From an uncultured Pelagibacteraceae bacterium (lineage in GTDB: Bacteria > Pseudomonadota > Alphaproteobacteria > Pelagibacterales > Pelagibacteraceae): a stretch of 64,000 bases of DNA. Location of the stretch: NCBI GenBank assembly GCA_902533445.1, contig CACALX010000006.1, forward strand, positions 37,384 to 101,383, in the 5' to 3' direction. Shown piece after piece: positions 35,812 through 44,463 of this stretch. The position numbers were made by a program, and so were the translations under genes. Position 1 is the first letter of the stretch. The number at the start of each line of letters is the position of its first letter. The notes below the pieces were generated by a model, which searched no databases, had not been told where the DNA came from, and saw nothing but the letters and a program-made list of their open reading frames with translations.

Positions 35812-37068
35812 TTAATTATTTATTAAATCTAAATATAACGCTGCTGACCAAGAAAAATTATTTGCGCCCATAGGTTTACCATTCTTGCAACTATAATATT
35901 CATGAAATCCTTTTTTTTCTACCAATCTAACAGTACGTTCTTTAATTTTGTTTGAGTATTTTTCGTCTTTATTCATTAGACCCTTGTATATAAACCAGTT
36001 ACAGTTAATCCAAACTGGGCCTCTCCAATAACGTTTTTCCTCAAAACTTTTGTGATTAGTTTTTATTGAAGAAAAAAAATATTTTTCTTTTAAATTATGT
36101 TTTTTTAAGTTTTTAATTAAGATATCGTTAATTTTACTATTTTTAATATCAGCATACAAAATCAAATAATTTGTAATTGATGGAATAAATATTTTTTTTT
36201 TATTTCTTAGATCAAAACAAAAAAAATTTTCTTTTTTTTTATCAAAATATTTTAAAATATTTTTCTCAGTAATTTTTATATAATTAATAATTGTTGAACT
36301 ATCTAAATTAAATTTTTTTAAAAGTGTTATTAAATCTTTATTAGATTTAAGAAATATAGAATTAAATCCAATATCAACTACATTAAACAATGAGGTTTTG
36401 AATATTTTTTTTGGATTATACTTCTTTTTTTTTAAATAATTTTTGATTGTAACATATCTATCATAATCAATATTTAGAGGTCTGTGTTCGGGATTAATAA
36501 CTTTATTATCAGCTCTTTTATATTGAATATTTTTTTCAATTTTCACCTTTTTCATTGGTTCGTCCCATAGGGAGGAATTGTCGTACCCACTTTCCCAAGG
36601 ATGAAGTATTGAAACTAAACCAGTTTTTTTTGGATCTCTATTTTTAATAAACCAATCATGAGATTTCTTAATTTTAATTACAAATTTTTTAATTTCTTTT
36701 CTTTGTATTTTGGTAATTTTGTTTTTATCTATTATTTCTTTTAATATACTTGCAAGTACTGGAGGTTGGGTAATGCCAGATGAGCGAATTTTATTTCCAC
36801 AATTCCAAGCAGTGTGATTAGGATAATAATTTGTCTTTGTATTATGAAACAATATATGTGGAATCATTCCATCCTTCCATTGACCATCTAAAAGTGTCTT
36901 AATTTCTTTTAATGCAAAATTTAAATTAAAGTAGGAATACCCTAATGCAATAAATGCTGAATCCCAGTTCCATTGTGCAGGATATAGCTTGTTATTTGTA
37001 GGTAGAGTATATCCCCTTTTTCTATTTCCAATTAAAATTTTTTGGGCATTTTTAATATACCTATTCAT
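35812..37068 (-). CDS. GH63-like glycoside hydrolase (mannosylglycerate/glucosylglycerate hydrolase-like)
   Basis: A 418-aa intracellular (alpha/alpha)6-barrel protein without signal peptide. QWNWDSAFIALGY near residue 32 and GPVWINCNWFIYKGL near residue 349 are the conserved glycone-binding motifs of GH63/GH37-like hydrolases, including mannosylglycerate and glucosylglycerate hydrolases. It is lysine-rich and very AT-rich even for this genome. It overlaps the last permease gene by 1 base, which implies that the ABC operon imports its substrate. A compatible-solute glycoside is a reasonable guess. Confidence 0.75.
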   Translation of the reverse strand: MNRYIKNAQKILIGNRKRGYTLPTNNKLYPAQWNWDSAFIALGYSYFNLNFALKEIKTLLDGQWKDGMIPHILFHNTKTNYYPNHTAWNCGNKIRSSGITQPPVLASILKEIIDKNKITKIQRKEIKKFVIKIKKSHDWFIKNRDPKKTGLVSILHPWESGYDNSSLWDEPMKKVKIEKNIQYKRADNKVINPEHRPLNIDYDRYVTIKNYLKKKKYNPKKIFKTSLFNVVDIGFNSIFLKSNKDLITLLKKFNLDSSTIINYIKITEKNILKYFDKKKENFFCFDLRNKKKIFIPSITNYLILYADIKNSKINDILIKNLKKHNLKEKYFFSSIKTNHKSFEEKRYWRGPVWINCNWFIYKGLMNKDEKYSNKIKERTVRLVEKKGFHEYYSCKNGKPMGANNFSWSAALYLDLINN

Positions 37069-38261
37069 TATCCTTTTACGCTCCCTGATGTTAACCCGCT
37101 AACTAAATATTTTTCAAAATAAACAAAAATAAATAAAATTGGTAAAGTCACAACAACTGAACCTGCCATCAAATATTGTCTTGGAGTTTCAGCTCCGACA
37201 TTTAAAAACTGTATCGCTCTTGATAGCGTGAATGAGCTAGGACTATCTAAGAACATCAGTGAAAATAAAAACTCATTCCAAGCAATCATAAATACATACA
37301 ATGCTACAGAAGCAATTGCAGGTAAACTTAAAGGTAAAATGATTTTAACGATAATTCCAAACCAATTTTGCCCATCCATTATACCTGCTTCTTCAAGCTC
37401 TTTTGGAATACTTTTAAAATATCCCTGGAGCATATAAATTGCTACAGGCAGAGTTGTAGCTGTATAAATAATCAATAATCCAAATACAGAATTTCTTAAC
37501 CCTAATTGACTAAAAACAGTGTATAAAGGAATCACCAGCACTATAGCAGGAAACATATAAATAATTAAAATTGAGGTAGACAAAAAATGTTTACCAAAAA
37601 AATTTAATCTTGCAACCGCATAAGCTGCTGGGATCCCAAGTAATAAAGTAATTATAACTGTGCCTATCGATACAATTGAACTATTCAGCATGTATTTGCC
37701 AAAATTATATTCTGTGAAAACTATAATATAGGATTTGAATAAAGATTTTATATTTTGTGTAAAATCGATACTGAAATCTAAAGGATTAATTAATAAAAGA
37801 GCCTGTGTTTTAAAACTTGTAACTAACATCAAGTAAAATGGGAATAAAATTACGAAAGAAAAAAAGATTATTCCAAACAAAGTTAAAAAATCAAAAAATA
37901 TAATTTGTACAGAAAAATTATAACTAAAGTTTTTTTTATTATATTTAGATAGTTTATTAACAAAAAATAATAGTATCAGAAAAGTTCCTATATAATGCCA
38001 AATAGGTAAAGAACTATTTATAAAATAATCAATCAATACAAACACTGATGATAATATAATCACTATAGATAGTTTGTTTAATTTTTTACCCAAGAAAATT
38101 GAAACACAAGAAATTATAATTCCACTTAAAAAATAAAAATTGAAATTTAAAGTTTTAAGTTCAATTCCTTGTAACGTAGATAGTATTTTCCAAATAGAAA
38201 CTAGAGAAAATAAGAAAAACGAAGAAATTATACTGAAAGTGATAATTGATTTAACTCTCAT
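37068..38261 (-). CDS. Sugar ABC transporter permease (MalG-like)
   Basis: A 397-aa permease with six core membrane segments at the C-terminal two thirds and the EAA loop EEAGIMDGQNWFGIIVKIILPLSLP. An N-terminal extension of about 110 residues adds three or four further hydrophobic segments not usual for MalG. It ends in the basic/Gly tail typical for the family. It overlaps the MalF-like gene by 11 bases and the hydrolase gene by 1. Confidence 0.88.
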   Translation of the reverse strand: MRVKSIITFSIISSFFLFSLVSIWKILSTLQGIELKTLNFNFYFLSGIIISCVSIFLGKKLNKLSIVIILSSVFVLIDYFINSSLPIWHYIGTFLILLFFVNKLSKYNKKNFSYNFSVQIIFFDFLTLFGIIFFSFVILFPFYLMLVTSFKTQALLLINPLDFSIDFTQNIKSLFKSYIIVFTEYNFGKYMLNSSIVSIGTVIITLLLGIPAAYAVARLNFFGKHFLSTSILIIYMFPAIVLVIPLYTVFSQLGLRNSVFGLLIIYTATTLPVAIYMLQGYFKSIPKELEEAGIMDGQNWFGIIVKIILPLSLPAIASVALYVFMIAWNEFLFSLMFLDSPSSFTLSRAIQFLNVGAETPRQYLMAGSVVVTLPILFIFVYFEKYLVSGLTSGSVKG

Positions 38262-39510
38262 TGGCCCTTTTTCCTATCAGTTTAAAATAAATTAACATGA
38301 AAAATAAAAGTAATAGTACAATCACAATCGAAACAGCTGATCCCATTCCAATATCTCCTATTGAAAACCCCTGTTCATAAACATTTATTGGAAGCGTTCT
38401 CGTTCCTGAGGCACCACCTGTTAAAAGAAAAATATCTTCAAACTTATTAAAGTTCCAAATAAATCTAATCATAAATAAAATAGAAATCACTGCTGTTATC
38501 TGTGGCAGTGTTATATTAATAAATTTAGTGTAAGGACCAGCTCCATCAATATCTGCTGCCTCATATAGTTCTTTAGGAACTGCTTGAAGTCTTGCTAATA
38601 TAAAAAGAAATGCTAACGGAAAATATCTCCAGATTTCAAAGATAATAACGGTTGTTAAAGCTAATCTTAATTTAAATTCAAAACCAAAAACAAAAATTGA
38701 TACATACTTTTGTCCCAACAAATTTATTGGCTTATCAATGATATTATAATTGAGTAATAAATTATTTAAAGTACCACTATTAGGATCTAATAGGAGTTCC
38801 CAAGTAAAAGCCAGGGCAACAACAGGAGCTACATAGGGAAACAATAGCGTGCTCCTAATAAAACTTCGACCTCTAAAATTTTGATTTACCATTTGGGCTG
38901 ATAAAATTCCAAAAACAATTGCGCCAACTGTTCCAAAAAAAGTATAATAAAACGTTGTTAATAATAAATCTTTAAATTCATAGTTCGTGAATACTTTTTT
39001 AAAATTTAATAAAGTAAAATCACTTGTTAAAAGAATGTTGTCTGCTTTTCCTTTTAATTTTGTTTTATTTAACTTAAATTGTTTTTTATCAATTTTTTCA
39101 CCGTTTTTTGTTTCAAAAAAAATTACAAATTGCTCTCTATATTTTTTAGACCAATCACCAAAATTACACTGAACTTTATTTGAAATAAAATTACATCTCT
39201 CATCTAAATCAACTGGCTGAACATTGTTTGGAAATTTATCCTGAAATTTAACATCTCTAATATCTTGAATTAAAGAGCTATTTCTTAATTTATAAATAAT
39301 TTTAATTTTTGAGTCTTCGTTTTTAACAGATTTAACTATTTTTTTTGCTCTTGGCTCTGGAATTCTTATATCTTTTAATTGAACTTCTTTAAAACTAATC
39401 CAAACATTGGAAAAAATTGGAAATAATACTATTGCAAATACAATAAGAACTGCAGGCAAAGTTAAAGCATAGGCAGTTCTTTTTTCTATTTTTGAAAGTG
39501 AATTACTCAT
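38251..39510 (-). CDS. Sugar ABC transporter permease (MalF-like)
   Basis: A 419-aa permease. One helix near the N-terminus is followed by a periplasmic insert of about 130 residues (roughly 40-165, charged), as in MalF. The transmembrane core has the EAA loop YEAADIDGAGPYTKFINITLPQI near residue 315. Together with the MalG-like protein it forms the channel. It lies after a hairpin that separates it from the binding-protein gene. Confidence 0.88.
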   Translation of the reverse strand: MSNSLSKIEKRTAYALTLPAVLIVFAIVLFPIFSNVWISFKEVQLKDIRIPEPRAKKIVKSVKNEDSKIKIIYKLRNSSLIQDIRDVKFQDKFPNNVQPVDLDERCNFISNKVQCNFGDWSKKYREQFVIFFETKNGEKIDKKQFKLNKTKLKGKADNILLTSDFTLLNFKKVFTNYEFKDLLLTTFYYTFFGTVGAIVFGILSAQMVNQNFRGRSFIRSTLLFPYVAPVVALAFTWELLLDPNSGTLNNLLLNYNIIDKPINLLGQKYVSIFVFGFEFKLRLALTTVIIFEIWRYFPLAFLFILARLQAVPKELYEAADIDGAGPYTKFINITLPQITAVISILFMIRFIWNFNKFEDIFLLTGGASGTRTLPINVYEQGFSIGDIGMGSAVSIVIVLLLLFFMLIYFKLIGKRANES

Positions 39511-39511
39511 A

Positions 39512-39545
39512 AAAAAAGCGGATAAGTAATATTATCCGCTTTTTT
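39512..39545 (-). terminator. Hairpin between binding-protein and permease genes
   Basis: AAAAAAGCGGATAA (39512-39525) pairs exactly with TTATCCGCTTTTTT (39532-39545) around a 6-base loop, read on the minus strand after the binding-protein stop and followed by T residues within the stem. It fits a partial rho-independent terminator that would keep permease levels below binding-protein levels. Confidence 0.75.
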
Positions 39546-39557
39546 AAAAAATTAAAA

Positions 39558-40889
39558 TTAATTGAATTGTGCTAAAGATTTATTGATCATATCAACTGCT
39601 TCATCTACATCAATTTGATCATCAATATACAACCTTGTAATTCTATTTAAGAATTGAGAATTGATTACTTTTGAAGCTCTAGAGAGTTCACCTTCTTTAA
39701 CTCCCCATCTACTAGCAGTATCCAAACCAGCTACAATATTATTGATAACATCTGATGAATACAGATCTGATAAAGCAGCTTTTCTATCTACACCAACAGG
39801 CAACTTGCTCCAAGCTTTTGTAAACGCTTCTGGATCGGATGAATTTCCTCTTCTAACTGGAAACTTACCCTCTGGTGCAATTGATAAAGTACTCGTATAA
39901 CCTTCGTCCATAGAATACATTACAAATTGTTTTGCTTCATCAGTATCAGCATCAGCTGTAATACCGAAATATCTTATATCTGCCCAAGCAGCACCATCTG
40001 AATTGTTAGGTCCACTAAAATTAGTTATGAAACCTGTTTTTGATGCTAGCTCTGGTGATGTAGGATCACTATTTATAGTTGGTGGAGCTGAATCTCTTAA
40101 TCCAGCAAGCTCATCCATAATAAATGGTGACCAAATAATCATTGGAGTTTTTCCAGCAAAGTAAAGTTCTCTTGATTGTTTCCAGTATAACTCTCCTGGA
40201 GGACTTGCTTTTGCTATTGCTTTATAAAATTCTAATGATTTTTTAATTCTCCAGCCTTGTTTTTGAATTCCACCCTTTTTAACAATATTTACTCCTTGTG
40301 CTAAAAAAACATGCTCCAAAACTTGGCTCATAAAGTTTTCATCTGTTTTTGTTGCAGCAACAAATCCAAACATATCGTTAGATGACAAAGCATCTATTGC
40401 TTTAATTATATTGGCATAGCTTGTTGGTGGTTCTAATCCAGCTTCCTCAAAAAGATCTTTTCTATAAACAATCATTTGAGTCCAACCATCAACAGGAACA
40501 GCTGCTATCTTTGTTCCTTTTTTAGCCATTTTTAAAGCGCCAGTTGCAAATGTATCTTTACCTAATTCCTTAACAACTTCGTTGTTGGCATCAACATCTA
40601 AAATTCCTGCTTCAGCCCATGGCAACACATACTGTAGTGTATGATAAATTACATCAGGTAAATCACCTGCTGCAGCTGCAGCTGTTGCTCTTTTACCTAA
40701 TTCTTTTTCATCGATTGGAATAACTTCAACTGCAATACCAGTTTTTGCTTCAAAGGCTTTAGCCATATCTTCTTGCTTCGCCATTCTTGCTGGTTGAGTT
40801 TCAGTTGTCCAAAACTTGATATCTGCAAACGCAACATTGTTTATAAAAAATGCTACAGCAGATAATAGTATTAAAGTTTTTTTAAACAT
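39558..40889 (-). CDS. Sugar ABC transporter substrate-binding protein
   Basis: A 443-aa family 1 extracellular solute-binding protein. The signal peptide is about residues 1-22 (KKTLILLSAVAFFINNVAFA). The mature part begins DIKFWTTETQPARM and contains VEVIPIDEKELGKRA and PVDGWTQMIVYRKDLFEEAGLEPP, all typical for maltose/trehalose-type proteins. It delivers an oligosaccharide or glycoside to the MalFG-like permease. Ligand unknown. Confidence 0.92.
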   Translation of the reverse strand: MFKKTLILLSAVAFFINNVAFADIKFWTTETQPARMAKQEDMAKAFEAKTGIAVEVIPIDEKELGKRATAAAAAGDLPDVIYHTLQYVLPWAEAGILDVDANNEVVKELGKDTFATGALKMAKKGTKIAAVPVDGWTQMIVYRKDLFEEAGLEPPTSYANIIKAIDALSSNDMFGFVAATKTDENFMSQVLEHVFLAQGVNIVKKGGIQKQGWRIKKSLEFYKAIAKASPPGELYWKQSRELYFAGKTPMIIWSPFIMDELAGLRDSAPPTINSDPTSPELASKTGFITNFSGPNNSDGAAWADIRYFGITADADTDEAKQFVMYSMDEGYTSTLSIAPEGKFPVRRGNSSDPEAFTKAWSKLPVGVDRKAALSDLYSSDVINNIVAGLDTASRWGVKEGELSRASKVINSQFLNRITRLYIDDQIDVDEAVDMINKSLAQFN

Positions 40890-40991
40890 AATTACCTCTT
40901 ATTAATTTATATTTTAAACTTTAATATTTTTTGAATAAAATTCCTATGCAATAATGTCATCACTGTAATGGGGTAATTTCAAAAATTTTTT

Positions 40992-41013
40992 AAAAAAAAC
41001 CTTTATTTAAAGG
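40992..41013 (-). terminator. Compact terminator overlapping the ATPase stop codon
   Basis: On the minus strand CCTTTA and TAAAGG form a 6-bp stem (41000-41013) with a 2-base loop, followed by eight T residues (40999-40992). The TAA stop codon of the ABC ATPase gene lies inside the stem. It is an economical rho-independent terminator between this gene and the binding-protein gene. Confidence 0.65.
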
Positions 41014-42079
41014 CTAAATTATTGTTGTCGAATAAATGACATTTGTTTAGATCGAATCCTAAACTAAGACTATCTCCAACATTGACTTTACTAGCTCCAT
41101 CAGTTTGGACTACTAATGGCTCCCCCTCTTTTTCTAGATATAAAAAAGTAGAAGAACCTAATTTTTCAATCACGAATACCTTACTCTCCCAACATTTTTC
41201 ACCACTATTTATTAAGATATGCTCAGGTCTGATACCAATCTTTACATTATCACCAGGTGAAACTTTATCTGAAGTTTTTGGAACAATAATTTTTTCTTGT
41301 CCTGAAATTTCTACTTCGGTTCCAGAATTATTAGAACTTATAACTTTAGAATTAATAAAGTTCATCTTTGGTGAACCAATAAACCCACCTACAAATAAAT
41401 TTTCAGGTTCGTTGTAAAGCTTTAAAGGTGATCCTTTTTGAGAAACAATACCTTGATCTAATACAACTATATCATCTGCAAGTGTCATTGCTTCTGTTTG
41501 ATCGTGTGTAACATAAATCATTGTTGCATTTAATTGATCATGCAATTTAGCTAATTCTACTCTCATCTGAACTCTTAAGGCTGCATCTAAATTAGACAAA
41601 GGTTCGTCAAACAAAAATACTTTTGGTTTTCTTGTTATGGCTCTACCAATTGCAACTCTTTGTCTTTGTCCTCCTGACAATTGTTTTGGTTTTCTCTCTA
41701 AGTATTCTTCAATTTGAAGAATTTTAGCAGCCTCCATAACTCTTTCTGTAATTTCTTCTTTAGATTTTTTTTCAATCTTTAATCCAAAAGCCATGTTATC
41801 AAACACAGTCATGTGTGGATACAAAGCATATGATTGAAAGACCATTGCGATATTTCTTTCTTTTGGCGGAAGATCATTAACAACTTGTCCATCTATTGAA
41901 ATTGTTCCTGAGTTAATCTCCTCTAAGCCAGCAATCATTCTTAACATTGTTGATTTACCACATCCGCTTGGTCCAACTAACACAGTGAAAGATTCACTTT
42001 TAATATCTAGAGAAATATCTTTGATCACATGTGTAGATCCAAAAGATTTATTTATGTTTGAAATATTTATCTCAGCCAT
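41003..42079 (-). CDS. Sugar ABC transporter ATP-binding protein (MalK/UgpC-like)
   Basis: A 358-aa ATPase with Walker A GPSGCGKST near residue 37, the signature LSGGQRQRVAIGR near residue 134 and Walker B VFLFDEPLSNLDA near residue 154. A C-terminal TOBE/OB regulatory domain of about 120 residues is present, as in MalK and UgpC. It is the first gene of the sugar ABC operon and is divergent from tmm. Confidence 0.93.
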   Translation of the reverse strand: MAEINISNINKSFGSTHVIKDISLDIKSESFTVLVGPSGCGKSTMLRMIAGLEEINSGTISIDGQVVNDLPPKERNIAMVFQSYALYPHMTVFDNMAFGLKIEKKSKEEITERVMEAAKILQIEEYLERKPKQLSGGQRQRVAIGRAITRKPKVFLFDEPLSNLDAALRVQMRVELAKLHDQLNATMIYVTHDQTEAMTLADDIVVLDQGIVSQKGSPLKLYNEPENLFVGGFIGSPKMNFINSKVISSNNSGTEVEISGQEKIIVPKTSDKVSPGDNVKIGIRPEHILINSGEKCWESKVFVIEKLGSSTFLYLEKEGEPLVVQTDGASKVNVGDSLSLGFDLNKCHLFDNNNLAFK

Positions 42080-42160
42080 TTTGAGTTAATATTTATATTG
42101 TAATTTTATTTTATATTTGTTTATATTTAGAAAGCATATTTATAAACTGGAGAAATTACA
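42080..42160. promoter_or_regulatory. Divergent promoter region between the sugar ABC operon and tmm
   Basis: An 81-base AT-rich gap that must carry two promoters. CTGGAG before the tmm ATG is the Shine-Dalgarno. Several TATATT/TATTTA candidates for -10 boxes exist, none decisive. Confidence 0.4.
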
Positions 42161-43492
42161 ATGAGCAAAATTGCAATTATTGGAGCAGGACCTTGTGGTC
42201 TTTCAATGTTAAGAGCATTTGAACATCTGGAGAATAAAGGTGAAAAAATTCCTGAAATAGTTTGTTTTGAGAAACAAGAAGATTGGGGAGGTTTGTGGAA
42301 TTATAATTGGAGAACAGGTAGTGACCAATATGGAGATCCAGTTCATAATAGTATGTATAGATATTTATGGTCAAATGGCCCTAAAGAATGTTTGGAGTTT
42401 GCTGATTATTCTTTTGATGAACATTTTGGACAACCAATTCCTTCTTTTCCGCCAAGAGAAGTTTTGCAAGATTATATTCTTGGAAGAGTAAGCAAAGGTA
42501 AAATTAAAAATAAAGTTAAATTAAATACAAAAGTAACCAATGTAACTTTCAGCAATGAAAAATTCGAAATAACTTATCAAGACAAAGCTAAAGATGAAAT
42601 TTCAAAAGATACATTTGATTATTTAGTTGTATCTACTGGCCATTTTTCTGTTCCTTTTATTCCTGAATATAAAGGAATGAATTCTTTTCCAGGAAGAATA
42701 ATGCATTCACATGATTTTAGAGATGCAGAAGAGTTTAGAGGAAAAGATGTGATTGTTTTAGGAAGCAGTTATTCAGCTGAGGATGTTGCTCTACAGTGTA
42801 ATAAATATGGGGCTAAAAGTGTAACTATTGGATATCGAAATGCACCTATGGGATTTAAATGGCCTAGAGGTATGAAAGAAGTTCATTATCTAGATAGATT
42901 GGAAGGGAAAAAAGCAATTTTTAAAGATGGTACTGAACAAGATGCAGATGCAATAATCTTGTGTACAGGTTACCTACATCATTTTCCATTTTTAGATGAA
43001 AGTATTAAGTTAAAAACACATAACAGATTATATCCGCCGAAATTATACAAAGGAGTTGTTTGGCAAAATAATCACAAACTTTTATATCTTGGTATGCAAG
43101 ACCAATTCCATACTTTTAATATGTTTGATTGCCAAGCATGGTTTGCAAGAGATGTGATTATGGATAAAATTAAAATGCCAAGTGCTGATGAAATCAACAA
43201 AGATATCAATAAATGGGTTGCTATGGAGGAAAAATTAGAAAACCCAGATCAAATGATTGATTTTCAAACTGAGTACACAAAAGAACTTCATGATATATCT
43301 GATTATCCAAAAATAGATTTTGAATTAATTAGAAAACATTTCAAAGAATGGGAGCATCATAAAGTAGAGGATATCTTAACTTACAGAAACAAATCGTTTT
43401 CATCACCTGTTACAGGTTCTGTTGCACCTTTACACCATACTCCATGGGAAACTGCGATGGATGACTCGATGAAGACTTTTTTAAATAAATAA
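42161..43492 (+). CDS. tmm: Trimethylamine monooxygenase
   Basis: A 443-aa flavin-containing monooxygenase. FAD-binding GAGPCG is at 8-13. The FMO fingerprint is F176-P-G178...H182...F186 (FxGxxxHxxxF), and the NADPH-binding GSSYSA is at 201-206. The YGDPVHNSMYRYLWSNGPKE region matches characterised bacterial Tmm. It oxidises TMA to TMAO with NADPH and O2, giving the substrate for Tdm at 51303. It is a single-gene transcript converging on the gpsA-like gene with no gap. Confidence 0.92.
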   Translation: MSKIAIIGAGPCGLSMLRAFEHLENKGEKIPEIVCFEKQEDWGGLWNYNWRTGSDQYGDPVHNSMYRYLWSNGPKECLEFADYSFDEHFGQPIPSFPPREVLQDYILGRVSKGKIKNKVKLNTKVTNVTFSNEKFEITYQDKAKDEISKDTFDYLVVSTGHFSVPFIPEYKGMNSFPGRIMHSHDFRDAEEFRGKDVIVLGSSYSAEDVALQCNKYGAKSVTIGYRNAPMGFKWPRGMKEVHYLDRLEGKKAIFKDGTEQDADAIILCTGYLHHFPFLDESIKLKTHNRLYPPKLYKGVVWQNNHKLLYLGMQDQFHTFNMFDCQAWFARDVIMDKIKMPSADEINKDINKWVAMEEKLENPDQMIDFQTEYTKELHDISDYPKIDFELIRKHFKEWEHHKVEDILTYRNKSFSSPVTGSVAPLHHTPWETAMDDSMKTFLNK

Positions 43493-44455
43493 TTAATAGT
43501 TAACTTTTAATTTTTTATTTTTTGTGATTGCACTTAAAAGTGCATGCATAAGTGGTATTTTATTTTTATTAATTTTTTTCAATATATAGGGTGCAATCTC
43601 TTTAGCTAGATCTGCGCCCTCAACTGTATCATTTTTCATAAACTTATATTTTGCAATTCTAAAAGTATAGCCTTTTCCTAAGTATTCCCCCATTTTACTG
43701 TTTCTTCCTCCAACAGCACTAACATACAAGTCACCTACTCCAGCTAAACCATGAACTGTTTCTTTTTTTCCTCTAAAATATTTTATTAAATATTCCATTT
43801 CATCTAACGATTTTCTAAATAAAGCTGAGGAAGTATTTTCACCTTCACCTGATCCAATAATCATTGAATATATGTTTTTAATTGCAGATGAAAATTCAAC
43901 ACCTTTCACATCACTTGAATATTCTGTTTTGTAATATTTAGTAGAGATTAATTTTCCTATATTTTTTGCAATATTAATATTCTTATTTGCTATCACAGTG
44001 TAACTTTTGATTTTTTTTGCTAACTCTTTTGCCAAACAAGGTCCTTTTAATACTGAAATATTTAAATTTTGATTTCCTTTGCTTAGTTGTTCAGACATAG
44101 TAGTAATTTTCTTAACACTTTGATCAAATTTAAGACCTTTGGTTAAAACAAGAATAGAGATTTTTCTATTTATATTTTTTAAATGATTTTTAACCATTTC
44201 AATTCCAATAGAACTTACAGCAACAACAACTAAGTCCCATTTTTTATTAAGTAAGTCTGATGAAAATTTTTTGATAGAAACTTTTTTTGACAATTTAAGT
44301 TTTAATGCTGGATGAAATTTGTTTTTTGTTATTAATTTATTTAAGAGATCTTTACTGTAAGGCTCGGTCAAAGTTACTTTATGATTATTATCAGCAAGGG
44401 GAAAAGTAAATGCGGCACCCATTGCGCCCGCTCCTATTATTAAAACTTTTTTCAT
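43493..44455 (-). CDS. NAD(P)-dependent glycerol-3-phosphate dehydrogenase-like protein
   Basis: A 320-aa GpsA-fold protein. The nucleotide-binding motif is GAGAMGAAF at 8-16; the lysine in GVEFSSAIKNIYSMIIGSGEG and the C-terminal GLAGVGDLYVSAVGGRN match GpsA, including the RN loop. It interconverts glycerol-3-phosphate and dihydroxyacetone phosphate. It follows glpK after 8 bases, so it probably oxidises the glycerol-3-phosphate made by that kinase. A housekeeping gpsA may exist elsewhere. Confidence 0.82.
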   Translation of the reverse strand: MKKVLIIGAGAMGAAFTFPLADNNHKVTLTEPYSKDLLNKLITKNKFHPALKLKLSKKVSIKKFSSDLLNKKWDLVVVAVSSIGIEMVKNHLKNINRKISILVLTKGLKFDQSVKKITTMSEQLSKGNQNLNISVLKGPCLAKELAKKIKSYTVIANKNINIAKNIGKLISTKYYKTEYSSDVKGVEFSSAIKNIYSMIIGSGEGENTSSALFRKSLDEMEYLIKYFRGKKETVHGLAGVGDLYVSAVGGRNSKMGEYLGKGYTFRIAKYKFMKNDTVEGADLAKEIAPYILKKINKNKIPLMHALLSAITKNKKLKVNY

Positions 44456-44463
44456 AAGTCTAG

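Noticed and set aside
41043..41417. 124-aa antisense ORF across the 3' part of the sugar ABC ATPase gene
   Set aside because: The ATPase gene is certain in the other strand, and the antisense product shows no domain or plausible start context.
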